Shown here piece by piece: positions 16,968 through 25,676 of a DNA stretch of 64,000 nucleotides. A model generated the notes under the pieces. The model worked only from the letters and a program-made list of their open reading frames with translations. It ran no database searches and had not been told where the DNA came from. Within the stretch, counting starts at the first letter, position 1; every line of letters begins with the position of its first letter. Both the position numbers and the translations under genes were made by a program. This stretch comes from a bacterium (lineage in GTDB: Bacteria; Zixibacteria; MSB-5A5; GN15; FEB-12), in the NCBI GenBank assembly GCA_016708025.1, contig JADJGQ010000004.1, positions 1 to 64,000 on the forward strand. The letters run 5' to 3'.

Positions 16968-17236
16968 ACCTATGCCTCTTGTCGAAGACTATCGACTGTT
17001 ATTACTGACTCCTACAAAAGCAAAGGTGATGCCAACCCTATACTGAACTGATTCGAGGCCCCCTAATGCGTTGTTATACAACAAGGTAATCTAATGGCGC
17101 TTTGCCCGTTTTTGACCCTCTCGATTTCGCCCCGTATGACATCCCTGCAATTCCTTGCACAAATATAGACCGCAACGATTAGCACTCACGGACAGACCCC
17201 GGTTTATAGAACCGTTCTCCAACCGCAGGAGTCAGC
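16968..17236. other. Divergent intergenic region before the phage-like module
   Basis: About 270 bases between the PEP-CTERM gene (minus) and the prohead protease gene (plus). No att-like direct repeat, tRNA or integrase remnant was recognised. The only clear signal is the AGGAG ribosome site at 17227-17231 for the following gene. Confidence 0.5.
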
Positions 17237-18736
17237 ATGACCAGTCCGCGCGGGCGCTTGGTCGCCCAACTCGATCTTCAAAATCAATCGTCTATCGCCG
17301 AACTGATCCCACTCGTCAACCAACGGATCAAACCGCCCACGCCGCTGTCTGAATCAGACCTCTTCATCCGGGCCATGTACATCCTCTCCGACCAAACCAA
17401 CGCCTATGGTGGCAAATTCCCTGTCGACGAACATGCACGCCTGGCAGAGCTGTTGATTGACTCGCCCGTCCTGGTCGGACATCGACGCGACCTTCTTCCG
17501 ATCGGACGAACCTTCCATGCCGTCTGTCTCGAACAGGATGGCCGCAACTGGGTGAAAAGCTATTTTTACTGGCTTAAATCCGCCGAGGGTGCGGAAACTC
17601 TTCGCGACAACATCGATGCCGGCATTTACAAAGAGTGCTCGATCGGTTTTGTCTACGGACTTCCGGAATGCACGATTTGCGGCAAAGATATCAGGCTCTG
17701 CGCGCATCAACCGATGCAGCGCTACTCCATCAACGGCGAATCAACTGAATGCTGTTTCAACTATCGCCAGATCGACCGTGTACTCGAAACCTCTCTCGTC
17801 TACCGGGGCGCGATCCCCGACACCTCCATCACTCGTGACCTGGCCATCCGGAAATCGACCGGCACTCCCGAACCGGTCATCCTCTCCGCCCTCTCTCAAC
17901 TCCCCTCCGCAGACCGCTACCTTGTCACGCCCCGGTACGACGGGATCGATATCAAACTGACCGCTTGTCCGCACGGATGGTCTCTTTCTCGACTGAATGG
18001 CGAGTTGGTCGACCTTCCGATTGATCAGCTCGCCGCATCACTCACCCCGGACAAAGACCGCTTCGCGCGTTTGGTCGGCTTCCGCGGCAGAGAGCGTTTT
18101 TCGTCTCGTCACCTCGAACGATACCTGGCTGATTCATCCGGCCCGATCTCCCGCACCACTCTCTACATCTACCCGCTCGATGAATCCGAGCTGCAGTCGC
18201 TCCAGAAACCGATCGAGTCGCTCGCCTGTCGTTTCATCCGATCCCGCTTTGTCACACCTGATCAACTTGAATCTGCGGTGGCAGAGATCGCCACTCGCGA
18301 TGGCGCTGAGATCCGTCCGCTCGATCAAACTGCATCCGCCCACTGCTATCTCTATCGCCCGGATACTGGAACTGCTCGTTCATCCGATCCCATCACCCTG
18401 GCCCGTCTGGCACATTCCGATGATTGGCTGCTGGATATCCGGCAGGATCAGCATGTGCAGTTCATTATCCGGCAATTTGATCCGGCCAGATTTCGCCAGT
18501 CCGCACGCTTTGTCGCCGACCCGATCCTTCCGCCCATGCAGATCCCAACTGATCCCCAGGCGCAACTCACCTGGCGACAGGCCAACCTGACTACCACCGG
18601 CCCGTCGCTGACGTTATCAGTTGGAGAAAAACAGGGGGGAGAGCTGCGCCTTCAGCCGATCAGATTGCAGGGGAAACCGCGCTACCTGTTTTATCGGATC
18701 GATCAACCCTCGCCCACCGGAAAGGAGCACGCATGA
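17237..18736 (+). CDS. Prohead (capsid maturation) protease fused to degenerate ligase-like domain
   Basis: AGGAG lies six bases before ATG 17237. Residues 60-205 look like a tailed-phage prohead protease: VLVGHRRDLLPIGRT with candidate catalytic H82, YKECSIGF with candidate S135, and the closing ETSLVYRGAIPDTSI strand. An inserted CTICGK...CAH cluster (C146, C149, C155, H157) could bind zinc. Residues 225-375 resemble the nucleotidyltransferase fold of ATP-dependent DNA ligases: TPRYDGIDIKL aligns with the K-x-D-G motif, SRLNGE follows 18 residues later, and DGAEIRPLD aligns with the EGxVxK motif. The catalytic lysine is arginine (R233) and the later lysine is also arginine, so ligase activity is unlikely. 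The protease call is moderate; the ligase-like call is an inference from motif spacing. Confidence 0.7.
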   Translation: MTSPRGRLVAQLDLQNQSSIAELIPLVNQRIKPPTPLSESDLFIRAMYILSDQTNAYGGKFPVDEHARLAELLIDSPVLVGHRRDLLPIGRTFHAVCLEQDGRNWVKSYFYWLKSAEGAETLRDNIDAGIYKECSIGFVYGLPECTICGKDIRLCAHQPMQRYSINGESTECCFNYRQIDRVLETSLVYRGAIPDTSITRDLAIRKSTGTPEPVILSALSQLPSADRYLVTPRYDGIDIKLTACPHGWSLSRLNGELVDLPIDQLAASLTPDKDRFARLVGFRGRERFSSRHLERYLADSSGPISRTTLYIYPLDESELQSLQKPIESLACRFIRSRFVTPDQLESAVAEIATRDGAEIRPLDQTASAHCYLYRPDTGTARSSDPITLARLAHSDDWLLDIRQDQHVQFIIRQFDPARFRQSARFVADPILPPMQIPTDPQAQLTWRQANLTTTGPSLTLSVGEKQGGELRLQPIRLQGKPRYLFYRIDQPSPTGKEHA

Positions 18737-19098
18737 TCACCCGACTACCCGAGCGACAGTCAGAGCACCGTCCCCGCACAAGGCGCGATCCCGAAAATTC
18801 GCTCTTCCGCTTCAGCGGCCAACTGCTCAACCTGCTGATGATCGCGCTCTCTATCGCCGCCGCATATTTCATGACGATCCAGTCGATCAAGGTCGAACTG
18901 GCCGCCAAAGCTGAATCCGCATCGGTCGCCGCGCTTGATCGCAAGCTGGGAATTGTCGAGATCCTCCTCAAAGAGGGCGTCGTTAACAAAGAGGAGTTTT
19001 ACCGCTTCTCCAGTTCCGTCGACTCCCGCCTCGCTCGTATCGAATACTTTGTCTCAGACCCCGCACAGGAGAGAAACCGTGCCCGCACCCAACCATGA
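18733..19098 (+). CDS. Phage-module membrane protein with coiled-coil tail
   Basis: This 121-residue protein starts at an ATG inside the previous stop (ATGA overlap) with AAAGGAG upstream. One transmembrane helix (LLNLLMIALSIAAAYFMTI, about residues 31-49) is followed by an alpha-helical segment (VELAAKAESASVAALDRKLG) likely to form a coiled coil. The arrangement recalls phage spanin-like or accessory membrane proteins, but no family was recognised. It overlaps the next gene by 20 bases. Confidence 0.65.
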   Translation: MITRLPERQSEHRPRTRRDPENSLFRFSGQLLNLLMIALSIAAAYFMTIQSIKVELAAKAESASVAALDRKLGIVEILLKEGVVNKEEFYRFSSSVDSRLARIEYFVSDPAQERNRARTQP

Positions 19099-19498
19099 TT
19101 CTTTCGACCCGACCGAGGGAGCGAGACTGGCCGACCAGCTCGAATCCCGGCAACTTCCGCTTCTCGATTTTGACCGCCTGCGAACCTGGCTTGGCGAAGC
19201 ATGCGAACAATTCCAACAGATCGCTCGCCAGGCAGAAGACCACCAACGTCTCGCGCAATCTGTCCGGCAGACCGAGCATGAACTGAACCTTTTTCGCGAT
19301 GATTACCAGGCGCGCATTGCCGGGATGCTCAAAGCGATCGCCATCGCTGATTCATCTCACTCGCGACAGGACTCGCTCGCGGAGATCATCGACTCTCTCG
19401 CCGCCATGTCGGCTCTCGAACTGATCTCCTGTTACCGCAAAACATCGGCGATCCTCCGCGACCATTTCCCCAACAGTCTCTCACCCCTCAAACCCTGA
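19079..19498 (+). CDS. Phage-module helical protein of unknown function
   Basis: GTG 19079 is preferred because AGGAG precedes it by about eight bases; the longer upstream frame only shadows the membrane-protein gene. The 139-residue product is mostly alpha-helical (GEACEQFQQIARQAEDHQRL, RQTEHELNLFRDDYQARIAG), acidic and glutamine-rich, with no signal or membrane segment. Its place before the decoration and capsid genes is where scaffold proteins often lie, but no sequence motif supports that role. Confidence 0.6.
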   Translation: MPAPNHDSFDPTEGARLADQLESRQLPLLDFDRLRTWLGEACEQFQQIARQAEDHQRLAQSVRQTEHELNLFRDDYQARIAGMLKAIAIADSSHSRQDSLAEIIDSLAAMSALELISCYRKTSAILRDHFPNSLSPLKP

Positions 19499-19640
19499 CG
19501 GCAACCGTCGCCACGGCCGATGCATTCAACCACAATTTGCGCGGCAGACGTCCCCGTCTGCCCGACAACAAACCGCCGCGACCCCAAACTCTTGAAAACC
19601 GTACCCCACCATTTATGCTGGGCTTTACAAGGAAACCAAT
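19499..19640 (+). repeat. Repeats between phage-like genes (families A and F)
   Basis: 19541-19563 is a family A inverted repeat (GGCAGACG...CGTCTGCC). 19586-19618 is family F (GAAAACCGTACCCCACCATT followed by TATGCTGGGC), repeated with a complete palindromic core CCACCATTTATGGTGG at 21513-21545. AAGGA before ATG 19641 is the ribosome site of the next gene. Confidence 0.75.
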
Positions 19641-20063
19641 ATGTCCATCCGCGACCACAACCTCGAATCAATCGCCCCTGTCTTCGCCTCATTCAAGATC
19701 CACCAGACCACCGGCGTCGATGACCTCAAAGATGCCAACCTGGGCCAGCCGGTGATGCTGACCGGCAACTCCGAGATCGGCCCTATCACCAATGGCGGCC
19801 AGCTCCTCGGAAAACTGATCGCTCTCACTCTCACCGACATCGACACCGGCAAACGCGTCGCCACCGTCCAGATCGGCGGTATCTGCCGCCTGGCGGTTTC
19901 AGCAACTGTGCCGGTGATCGGCAACCGTGTTGTCGGCGGCACTGCTGGCACGATCAAACAGGCGCCGGTCTTGGCCGCCTATGATCCGGCCGGCGGCAAT
20001 ATCGCCCGCGGCACCGTCATCGACATCAACGGCACCACCGACTGCTTGATCCTGCTGAACTAG
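19641..20063 (+). CDS. Phage head decoration-like protein
   Basis: This 140-residue, beta-rich protein (VMLTGNSEIGPITNGGQLLG, VATVQIGGICRLAVSATVPV, VLAAYDPAGGNIARGTVIDI) matches the composition and length of head decoration/DUF2190-like proteins that bind the outside of HK97-type capsids. It sits immediately before the major capsid gene, the usual position in tailed phages. Identification rests on pattern and context, not on a specific catalytic motif. Confidence 0.6.
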   Translation: MSIRDHNLESIAPVFASFKIHQTTGVDDLKDANLGQPVMLTGNSEIGPITNGGQLLGKLIALTLTDIDTGKRVATVQIGGICRLAVSATVPVIGNRVVGGTAGTIKQAPVLAAYDPAGGNIARGTVIDINGTTDCLILLN

Positions 20064-20145
20064 CCAAGATTCACCTCTCGTCTTCGCTCGAGGCGACAGT
20101 TACACACTCCGCTTTACCCAAACGCGTACTCCACCCTGGTGGGGA

Positions 20146-20176
20146 GGGGGGGGGGGGGGGGCGGGGGGGGGGCGGG
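20146..20176 (+). repeat. Long poly-G tract
   Basis: G16 (20146-20161), C, G10 (20163-20172), C, G4. It lies 78 bases before the major capsid gene start. It could form a G-quadruplex or vary in length by slippage, and its length is also prone to sequencing error. Confidence 0.85.
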
Positions 20177-20253
20177 GACGAGACCCGAACGTTGACATCA
20201 AACTTTTCGTCACCCATCCCCACCACTCACGGTGGCCCACCCAAGGAACCCCC

Positions 20254-21354
20254 ATGGACTTCAATTCTTTCCTCACTTCCGCCGCCCTGGCGAACCTCTC
20301 CAAAAACAGCGCCGATCCAACCATCTCCGCCAATCTCGACTTCACCCGCGCCGCCGCTCTCGATATCTCCCGCGATAGCTATCTCGAGGCCGAATCGCGC
20401 GGCATGACTCTCTCCGAACTGCTCGAATCCGAGGAATACGATCCCTCACCGCATGGCGCACCGCTCGATGCTTTCGAGCGACAGCTCGCTCTCGCCGGTG
20501 TCCGTCTCGGCGGCAAACAACCGACCACCGTCGAGCAATTTTACCAGAAAGCGCCTGCCCTGATGCCCGAGTTCATGTTGCGCGAGATCAAGAAAGGACA
20601 GCAGATGCGTCCGGAACTCTCCCGCCTGATCGCCTCAAGCACCGTCATCAACTCCAATCGTTACACGCCGTTTTTCGTCGACACCTCAAGCGACAAGAAA
20701 TTCGCGCTTCGTCCCGTTGGCGAGGGAGCCGAGATTCCGCAACTGATCGTCACCGAACAGACCCATGCCATCACCGTCTCCGATTTCGGCCTGACCCTCA
20801 AAACATCCTATCGCGCACTGCGCCACCGCTCGACCGCCCAATTCCGCGTCCTGCTCTGGTACATTGGCTTCAAGATGCAGACTGACAAGATCGGGATGAT
20901 CGTCAACACGCTCATCAACGGCGATGGCAACTCCAATGCCGCCCGTGTCGTTAATGCCGCCGCCACCGGTACCCTCGCCTATGGCGATCTCGTCAACCTC
21001 TGGGCGCAATTCACGCCGTTCGAAATGACCACCCTGATCTGCCACATCGACAAATTGAAAACGATCCTCAACCTGACCGAATTCAAAGACCCGCTCATCG
21101 GCTACCGTTTCCAGCAACAGGGTGAACTGATCAGTCCGCTCGGCTCGACCCTCGTTCGCTCCGATGAAGTTCCCACCGACTACATCATCGGCCTGGACAA
21201 TCGCTTCGCTATCGAAGAAGTCATCGCCCAGCCGCTCATGATCGAATATGACAAAGTGATCGAACAGCGCTTCGAAGAAGCCGTTATCTCCGAGGCCGTC
21301 TCGTATGCCAAGGTGGTCAAAGAAGCCGCCGTCATCCTCGACACCGTCTTCTAA
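20254..21354 (+). CDS. HK97-fold major capsid protein
   Basis: This 366-residue protein is the shell subunit of a tailed-phage-like capsid. The first 120 residues are helical and could serve as a scaffold-like delta domain. The core shows family features: SNRYTPFFVDTSSDKKFALR, VGEGAEIPQLIVTEQTHAIT, VSDFGLTLKTSYRALRHRS, LWYIGFKMQTDKIGMIVNTL and LINGDGNSNAARVV, and a C-terminal strand region (IEYDKVIEQRFEEAVISEAV). AAGGA precedes the start. It follows a protease and a decoration-like gene, the normal head order. It is longer than encapsulins (about 270 residues), and the adjacent protease argues for phage descent. Confidence 0.82.
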   Translation: MDFNSFLTSAALANLSKNSADPTISANLDFTRAAALDISRDSYLEAESRGMTLSELLESEEYDPSPHGAPLDAFERQLALAGVRLGGKQPTTVEQFYQKAPALMPEFMLREIKKGQQMRPELSRLIASSTVINSNRYTPFFVDTSSDKKFALRPVGEGAEIPQLIVTEQTHAITVSDFGLTLKTSYRALRHRSTAQFRVLLWYIGFKMQTDKIGMIVNTLINGDGNSNAARVVNAAATGTLAYGDLVNLWAQFTPFEMTTLICHIDKLKTILNLTEFKDPLIGYRFQQQGELISPLGSTLVRSDEVPTDYIIGLDNRFAIEEVIAQPLMIEYDKVIEQRFEEAVISEAVSYAKVVKEAAVILDTVF

Positions 21355-21609
21355 ACCGTACGTCCGGACATCTCTCTTTCGACCATATGGTCGTTCCGTC
21401 AGGTCCTAGCGCTCGCCAGACTTTTCAAGACAACTCTTTCATCTCAACCACGCGAGCGCGAGACCTGACGGCTCCCATAGGTGACTATCATTTACTGAAC
21501 TTAATCTCCTGCATATGAAAACCGTACCCCACCATTTATGGTGGCCTTCACATGTGCGCGGCAGACGTCCCCGTCTGCCCGCACCCCCAACCCTCAACCC
21601 ATCCCACCC
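21355..21609 (+). repeat. Repeat cluster between capsid and propeller genes (families B, F, A)
   Basis: 21395-21473 is a family B element (CCGTCAGGTCCTAGCGCTCG ... GCGCGAGACCTGACGG). 21513-21545 is family F, here with a complete palindrome CCACCATTTATGGTGG. 21558-21580 is family A. The order F then A is the same as, but inverted relative to, 19541-19618 (A then F). Confidence 0.8.
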
Positions 21610-23025
21610 ATGCGCAAGAAACTCTCCGACACCACCGCCCTTTATCCCCTCGGCCACCCGACCGGCCAGCGACTCCTCCGCTTACCCTCCGGCCCTTTCG
21701 CCGGACGGCTCGTCGCCATCTACCTGGCCGATGAGGGAGAGCTTCGCCTCGCGTACGCCGACCCTCCCGCCACCACCTGGTCGACGCCGCTGACCATGGC
21801 CACCGATATCGCCGACCTCTCTTACGATTGCTGCATCGATCAGCAATGCAATATCCAGATCGCCTATCTCGATCCCATCGCATCGTTCCTCAAAACGCGA
21901 AAGCTGACTTACACCAATGGGAGCTGGACAGTCGGCGATCCAATCATTGTTTACAGCTCGCATCCAACCCTCAACCCATCGATCGTCGTTGATCCCTCCG
22001 GCATGCTCTGGCTTGCCTTCAACCGACTGATCGATGGCAACTGGTTTGTGCAACTGAAAAAATCTTCCGACCCCGGCGCAACCTGGGGGACAGGCGCCAC
22101 CGACCCGGGGGAGACGCTCTCCACCGGTTCAACTCAACTCACCACCAAGCTGATCGCCGCACCGGAAACACTTCACGCCTTCATCGCGTATGCCAACAGC
22201 AAGATCGTGGCGCGCGCAATGCCCTACTCTACCACACTCTGGTCCGATGAGTTCCTTATCGCCTCCGGGCTTACCGGGTTCGGACATCAATTTGATGCCG
22301 CCCTTGGACCCGATGGCCGACTTGCCATCGCCTACAATGACTCGGCGTTTCGCGTCCGCGAATTCGATGGCCTCACCTGGTCCGCTTCGACCACGCTCGA
22401 TCCATCCGTTCAGCAATCTCCTCAGGTCGTCTTTCGCAACACCACGCCGGTCGTTCTCTGGTTGCAGGGATTCAATTACGAACAGCGACGATTACTCTTC
22501 AGCTCTCGACAAACCGGAACCTATTCCGCACCGACTCCGCTTGATCCAAGAGCTGACCTCTTCGATTCAGTGCTGCTCTACAATCATGCGGCCGACACCT
22601 ATGCTGACCTAACCGCCGCCGCCGCCGATTCAACTTTGTCCGACATCTTTCACCCATCTTCCGGCGCTCTTTTCAAGAATGCCGGCGATTCTCTCTTCGT
22701 CGGGATGAATAACCGCTTCCGCTACCTACATCTTCTCCTCGACCAACTCGGAGCAGGGGGGACCGTAACATTCAGCTTCTGGAATGGCCACACCTGGGTT
22801 CCTTTCATGCCGTCGAGCGGTACCACACTATTCGACTCCAGCCCGTCCCGCATTGCACTCTGGACTGATTACCAGTCGATTCCCCTCGACTGGCAAATGA
22901 AACTGATCGCCAATCACCAGCGCTACTGGGTCCGCATCGAGGTCGCCTCGGAATTCAGCATCGGTCCGATCGCCAGTCAGATCACCGCGATCTCTGAACT
23001 GCAAACCCTTATCGCGCGGAGGTAA
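21610..23025 (+). CDS. Phage-like structural protein with propeller-type repeats
   Basis: ATG 21610 (MRKKLSDTTALYPLGHPTGQ) is preferred to the upstream frame, which runs through repeat DNA. The 471-residue protein has sialidase-like blades: LNPSIVVDPSGMLWLAFNRL, KSSDPGATWGTGA, FDAALGPDGRLAIAYNDSAF and SPQVVFRNTTPVVLWLQGF. Its C-terminus (TVTFSFWNGHTWVPF ... HQRYWVRIEVASEF) has the YWNG-x-W / YWVRI pattern common in phage baseplate and appendage proteins. It is probably a receptor-binding or appendage protein. No signal peptide. Confidence 0.65.
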   Translation: MRKKLSDTTALYPLGHPTGQRLLRLPSGPFAGRLVAIYLADEGELRLAYADPPATTWSTPLTMATDIADLSYDCCIDQQCNIQIAYLDPIASFLKTRKLTYTNGSWTVGDPIIVYSSHPTLNPSIVVDPSGMLWLAFNRLIDGNWFVQLKKSSDPGATWGTGATDPGETLSTGSTQLTTKLIAAPETLHAFIAYANSKIVARAMPYSTTLWSDEFLIASGLTGFGHQFDAALGPDGRLAIAYNDSAFRVREFDGLTWSASTTLDPSVQQSPQVVFRNTTPVVLWLQGFNYEQRRLLFSSRQTGTYSAPTPLDPRADLFDSVLLYNHAADTYADLTAAAADSTLSDIFHPSSGALFKNAGDSLFVGMNNRFRYLHLLLDQLGAGGTVTFSFWNGHTWVPFMPSSGTTLFDSSPSRIALWTDYQSIPLDWQMKLIANHQRYWVRIEVASEFSIGPIASQITAISELQTLIARR

Positions 23026-23028
23026 GAA

Positions 23029-23841
23029 ATGTCCTATGTCACGCTTGATCATCTCCGCCCATGCCTGATCGCCGACTCTCCCGCCACCGAACAGATTTTC
23101 GACCAGCCATTTCGTTTCGCCGGTCTGGATTTCCAACGCTTTCATGGCGCCTCGATCGACCCTGCCAGCCTTGTGGTGAAATCCCGTCACGCCACTGCGC
23201 TCACACGCGTTCAACTTACTATCGGCCAGTCGCCGGTCACACTCTCCGATTCTCCGATCGTCCCGTACTCTCTGCTGGTCGCCTCAAATGCCTCACTCAC
23301 TCGCCTCTATCACGAAAATGTCGACTTCACCTATGACTCCGCCAACCGCACTATCGCCCTCAAACCGTCCGGTGCATTACTCCCCGGAACCACTCTGACT
23401 ATCTGGTTTGAGCCGTTCACCATCTATCAGCCCGGATCGGACTACTCGCTGAATGCCGACCGTGCCGAGATCCGTCGCCTCACTTCCGGTGAGATCGCCG
23501 ATGGCGAGTCGGTTCTCCTCGACTTCACTCCGCTCTACACCCCTTTCTCCGATGATCTCCTGGAGTGTGCAATCTCTGAGGCCAACGGCCTGATCGAGCG
23601 GGAGATCGACCCGGACAAGCAGTTCGGTGCCGATCAGACCCTGATTGCCGCCGCCCGCTCACTCGCGCTCGAGATCATCTGCCGCACTGCCGCGACACGC
23701 GAACTCGCCTCTGGACTGGCACTCGACAAGATCGCTCTCGCCTGGAGCGCTCTCGCCGACAACCATGCCTCGCGCGCCGAACGACTCCTCAAATCTTTCC
23801 GCCCACCGCTCCTCTCTCCAAAACCACCAACCATCAGATAG
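23029..23841 (+). CDS. Phage-like structural protein, possible connector/adaptor
   Basis: This 270-residue protein starts three bases after the previous gene with a GGAGG site. Its middle (YHENVDFTYDSANRTIAL, then GSDYSLNADRAEIRRLTSGE) has the 'DYxxDxxxxxIxxLxxGxI' pattern typical of phage tail or adaptor proteins. The C-terminal third is helical (LLECAISEANGLIEREID, AARSLALEIICRTAATREL) and resembles head-tail connector (gp6-like) proteins. Identification is tentative. Confidence 0.55.
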   Translation: MSYVTLDHLRPCLIADSPATEQIFDQPFRFAGLDFQRFHGASIDPASLVVKSRHATALTRVQLTIGQSPVTLSDSPIVPYSLLVASNASLTRLYHENVDFTYDSANRTIALKPSGALLPGTTLTIWFEPFTIYQPGSDYSLNADRAEIRRLTSGEIADGESVLLDFTPLYTPFSDDLLECAISEANGLIEREIDPDKQFGADQTLIAAARSLALEIICRTAATRELASGLALDKIALAWSALADNHASRAERLLKSFRPPLLSPKPPTIR

Positions 23842-23852
23842 GAACCGCCCTC

Positions 23853-24224
23853 ATGTCCACGCTCGAACGAGTCACTGCACGGCGAACCTGGCTTTTGCAT
23901 GATTTCGCTGTCTGGGGAATCCCCACTCTGGGGGAATTGGATCTCTTGCTCGCTGAATTTCCTTCGTCCAGCGGCGAGCTGTTTTACAGCAAAGCCGATA
24001 TCGGCGATTCAGCGCAAACAGTCCAGTTTTCCCAACTGACCGACCATCGCGGCAACCCACTCCCTGACACGATCAACACACCGCATATCATTGTTCGCCC
24101 CCGTTCATCCGCCGCCGCTTTTCTGGTTGGCCGCGAAACCGACCACTCCTTCCGCATTGCCCATGATCCCGCTGTCGAGGGTCCAGTGATCGTTGACCTC
24201 CTGATCACCGAAATGGGGGAGTGA
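23853..24224 (+). CDS. Phage-module protein of unknown function
   Basis: This 123-residue mixed alpha/beta protein (SKADIGDSAQTVQFSQLTDH, TPHIIVRPRSSAAAFLVGRE, IAHDPAVEGPVIVDLLITE) shows no signal or membrane segment. It was not recognised. Strand-rich content and tight spacing (AGGAA upstream, next gene one base later) suggest a small virion-like component. Confidence 0.6.
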   Translation: MSTLERVTARRTWLLHDFAVWGIPTLGELDLLLAEFPSSSGELFYSKADIGDSAQTVQFSQLTDHRGNPLPDTINTPHIIVRPRSSAAAFLVGRETDHSFRIAHDPAVEGPVIVDLLITEMGE

Positions 24225-24225
24225 C

Positions 24226-24492
24226 ATGCTTCAGGGCTCATACAAAGTCATCAAACCGCTCGTCGATCTGGATAAACTCGACCTCCTCATTGACATCTGT
24301 CTCACCGGTCTGATCGACCGCTCCGAGGATACCAAACTCCCGGACTTCGTCAGACTCGTCGAACTGCGCCACCGCATCGAACCACTTCCAAACGAAAAGT
24401 CGAACGATCTCGGCCAGATCGATAAGTCGCGCGCCGAACAACTCCCGTGTGGCGATTCTCTCCCCGATAGCGCAGGAGACTCTGCCGAATGA
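24226..24492 (+). CDS. Small phage-module protein
   Basis: This 88-residue acidic protein (KVIKPLVDLDKLDLLIDICL, DFVRLVELRHRIEPLPNEKS) has GGGAG before its ATG and overlaps the next gene by four bases. The C-terminal 35 residues look disordered. Not recognised. Confidence 0.5.
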   Translation: MLQGSYKVIKPLVDLDKLDLLIDICLTGLIDRSEDTKLPDFVRLVELRHRIEPLPNEKSNDLGQIDKSRAEQLPCGDSLPDSAGDSAE

Positions 24493-25676
24493 CCCGCACA
24501 CTCCTCATCCTGCTTTGCCTTTGCTCATCCGCATTGAGCCAGACCACCATTTATCATTCCTCCCGATCGAACGAGAAAGAACCTATCTCCGCGTCTTTCC
24601 GCCTCTCTGATCTGGCGCAACCGAGCCTCACCAATGTTAGCTTCCAGATGAGCCTCGGCAGCTCTGCCACGCAACAATTTCGACCGATCCTGTCGCTCCA
24701 GGATTCCTCCACCGCCATCCTGCAACTGATCCTTGCCGACACTCTGCGTGACTACTCGCTCAAAGAATGCCGCATCGATGACCGCCCCGGCCTCTGGTTT
24801 TACTCCGGCGATTCACTCCGCCATCTTTTCTATATTCGCCCCGATGCTTCGCTTGAGTGGGAGATCATACTCGACTCGCCCACCACTGTCCGCCAGTTTA
24901 CCTTTCCTATCAAGCTCGAAAATCTGATCGCTTACTATCAACCCGAACTGACCGCAACAGAGAAAGCCGAGGGATACCACCGTCCCGATTCAATCGTCGG
25001 ATCCTACGCCATCTATCGCAGGTCGGGCGGCAAACTGCTCCACATCACGCGCCCGCGCGCCTTTGATGCCGATGGCAACGCTATCTGGTGCGATCTGAAA
25101 ATCGACTCCCTGCTGACCATCACTATCCCCGAACACTTTCTCGCCACCGCAACTTTCCCGATCAGGATTGACCCTTCGTTTGGCTACAGCACTGCCGGAG
25201 CCTCTTCGCTGGCGGCCGCCTCTATCCGATGTTACGGCAATCGCAACAGCAACTACCGCTACACCGCCGGACCCAACCAGCGTGTCGACAGCTTCCGCGT
25301 CCATCTGCGCACGCTCACGGGGAATAATGACACTGTCGATGTTGCCCTGTACTCGTGGAACGGCGGTATCCAATCGCGGCTGGACACCGCCGTCTGGGTA
25401 TTCACTGCCAGCGCCACCGCTTCCTGGGTCAGTTCTGCTCAGGTCGCCCAATTCCTGACAAATGGCACCACTTACACGCTTGCGATTAATCACCACGAGG
25501 GTACCCCGCGAATTTCCTACGATGTCGGCTATTCCGGCGACCATGGGTATGACACGGTCGATGACCTCCCGGTTACCTGGACCGAGGATGGCACCGGCAC
25601 TTATCTCATCTCAATGCAAGCCTGGTATTCAACTATTGCCACTACAAACACCCCCACCCGCCGCCGTCGCCTATAG
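24489..25676 (+). CDS. Exported phage-like appendage protein
   Basis: This 395-residue protein begins with a signal peptide (MTRTLLILLCLCSSALSQ). The middle (KIDSLLTITIPEHFLATATF, then PIRIDPSFGYSTAGASS) has the 'LTITIPxxFLxxAxYPVxIDPTFGY' pattern found in phage tail and host-specificity proteins of environmental phages. The C-terminal half is a beta-sandwich (RCYGNRNSNYRYTAGPNQRV, VDVALYSWNGG). A Sec signal on a tail-like protein is unusual. The tail ends with five basic residues after NTPT. Start overlaps the previous stop by four bases. Confidence 0.65.
   Translation: MTRTLLILLCLCSSALSQTTIYHSSRSNEKEPISASFRLSDLAQPSLTNVSFQMSLGSSATQQFRPILSLQDSSTAILQLILADTLRDYSLKECRIDDRPGLWFYSGDSLRHLFYIRPDASLEWEIILDSPTTVRQFTFPIKLENLIAYYQPELTATEKAEGYHRPDSIVGSYAIYRRSGGKLLHITRPRAFDADGNAIWCDLKIDSLLTITIPEHFLATATFPIRIDPSFGYSTAGASSLAAASIRCYGNRNSNYRYTAGPNQRVDSFRVHLRTLTGNNDTVDVALYSWNGGIQSRLDTAVWVFTASATASWVSSAQVAQFLTNGTTYTLAINHHEGTPRISYDVGYSGDHGYDTVDDLPVTWTEDGTGTYLISMQAWYSTIATTNTPTRRRRL

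Noticed and set aside
18935..19078. Upstream start of the 139-residue phage-module gene
   Set aside because: It overlaps the membrane-protein gene fully and lacks a ribosome site; GTG 19079 has AGGAG.
20254..21354. Encapsulin identity of the capsid protein
   Set aside because: It is about 100 residues longer than encapsulins and lies next to a protease and a decoration-like gene, with no cargo gene.
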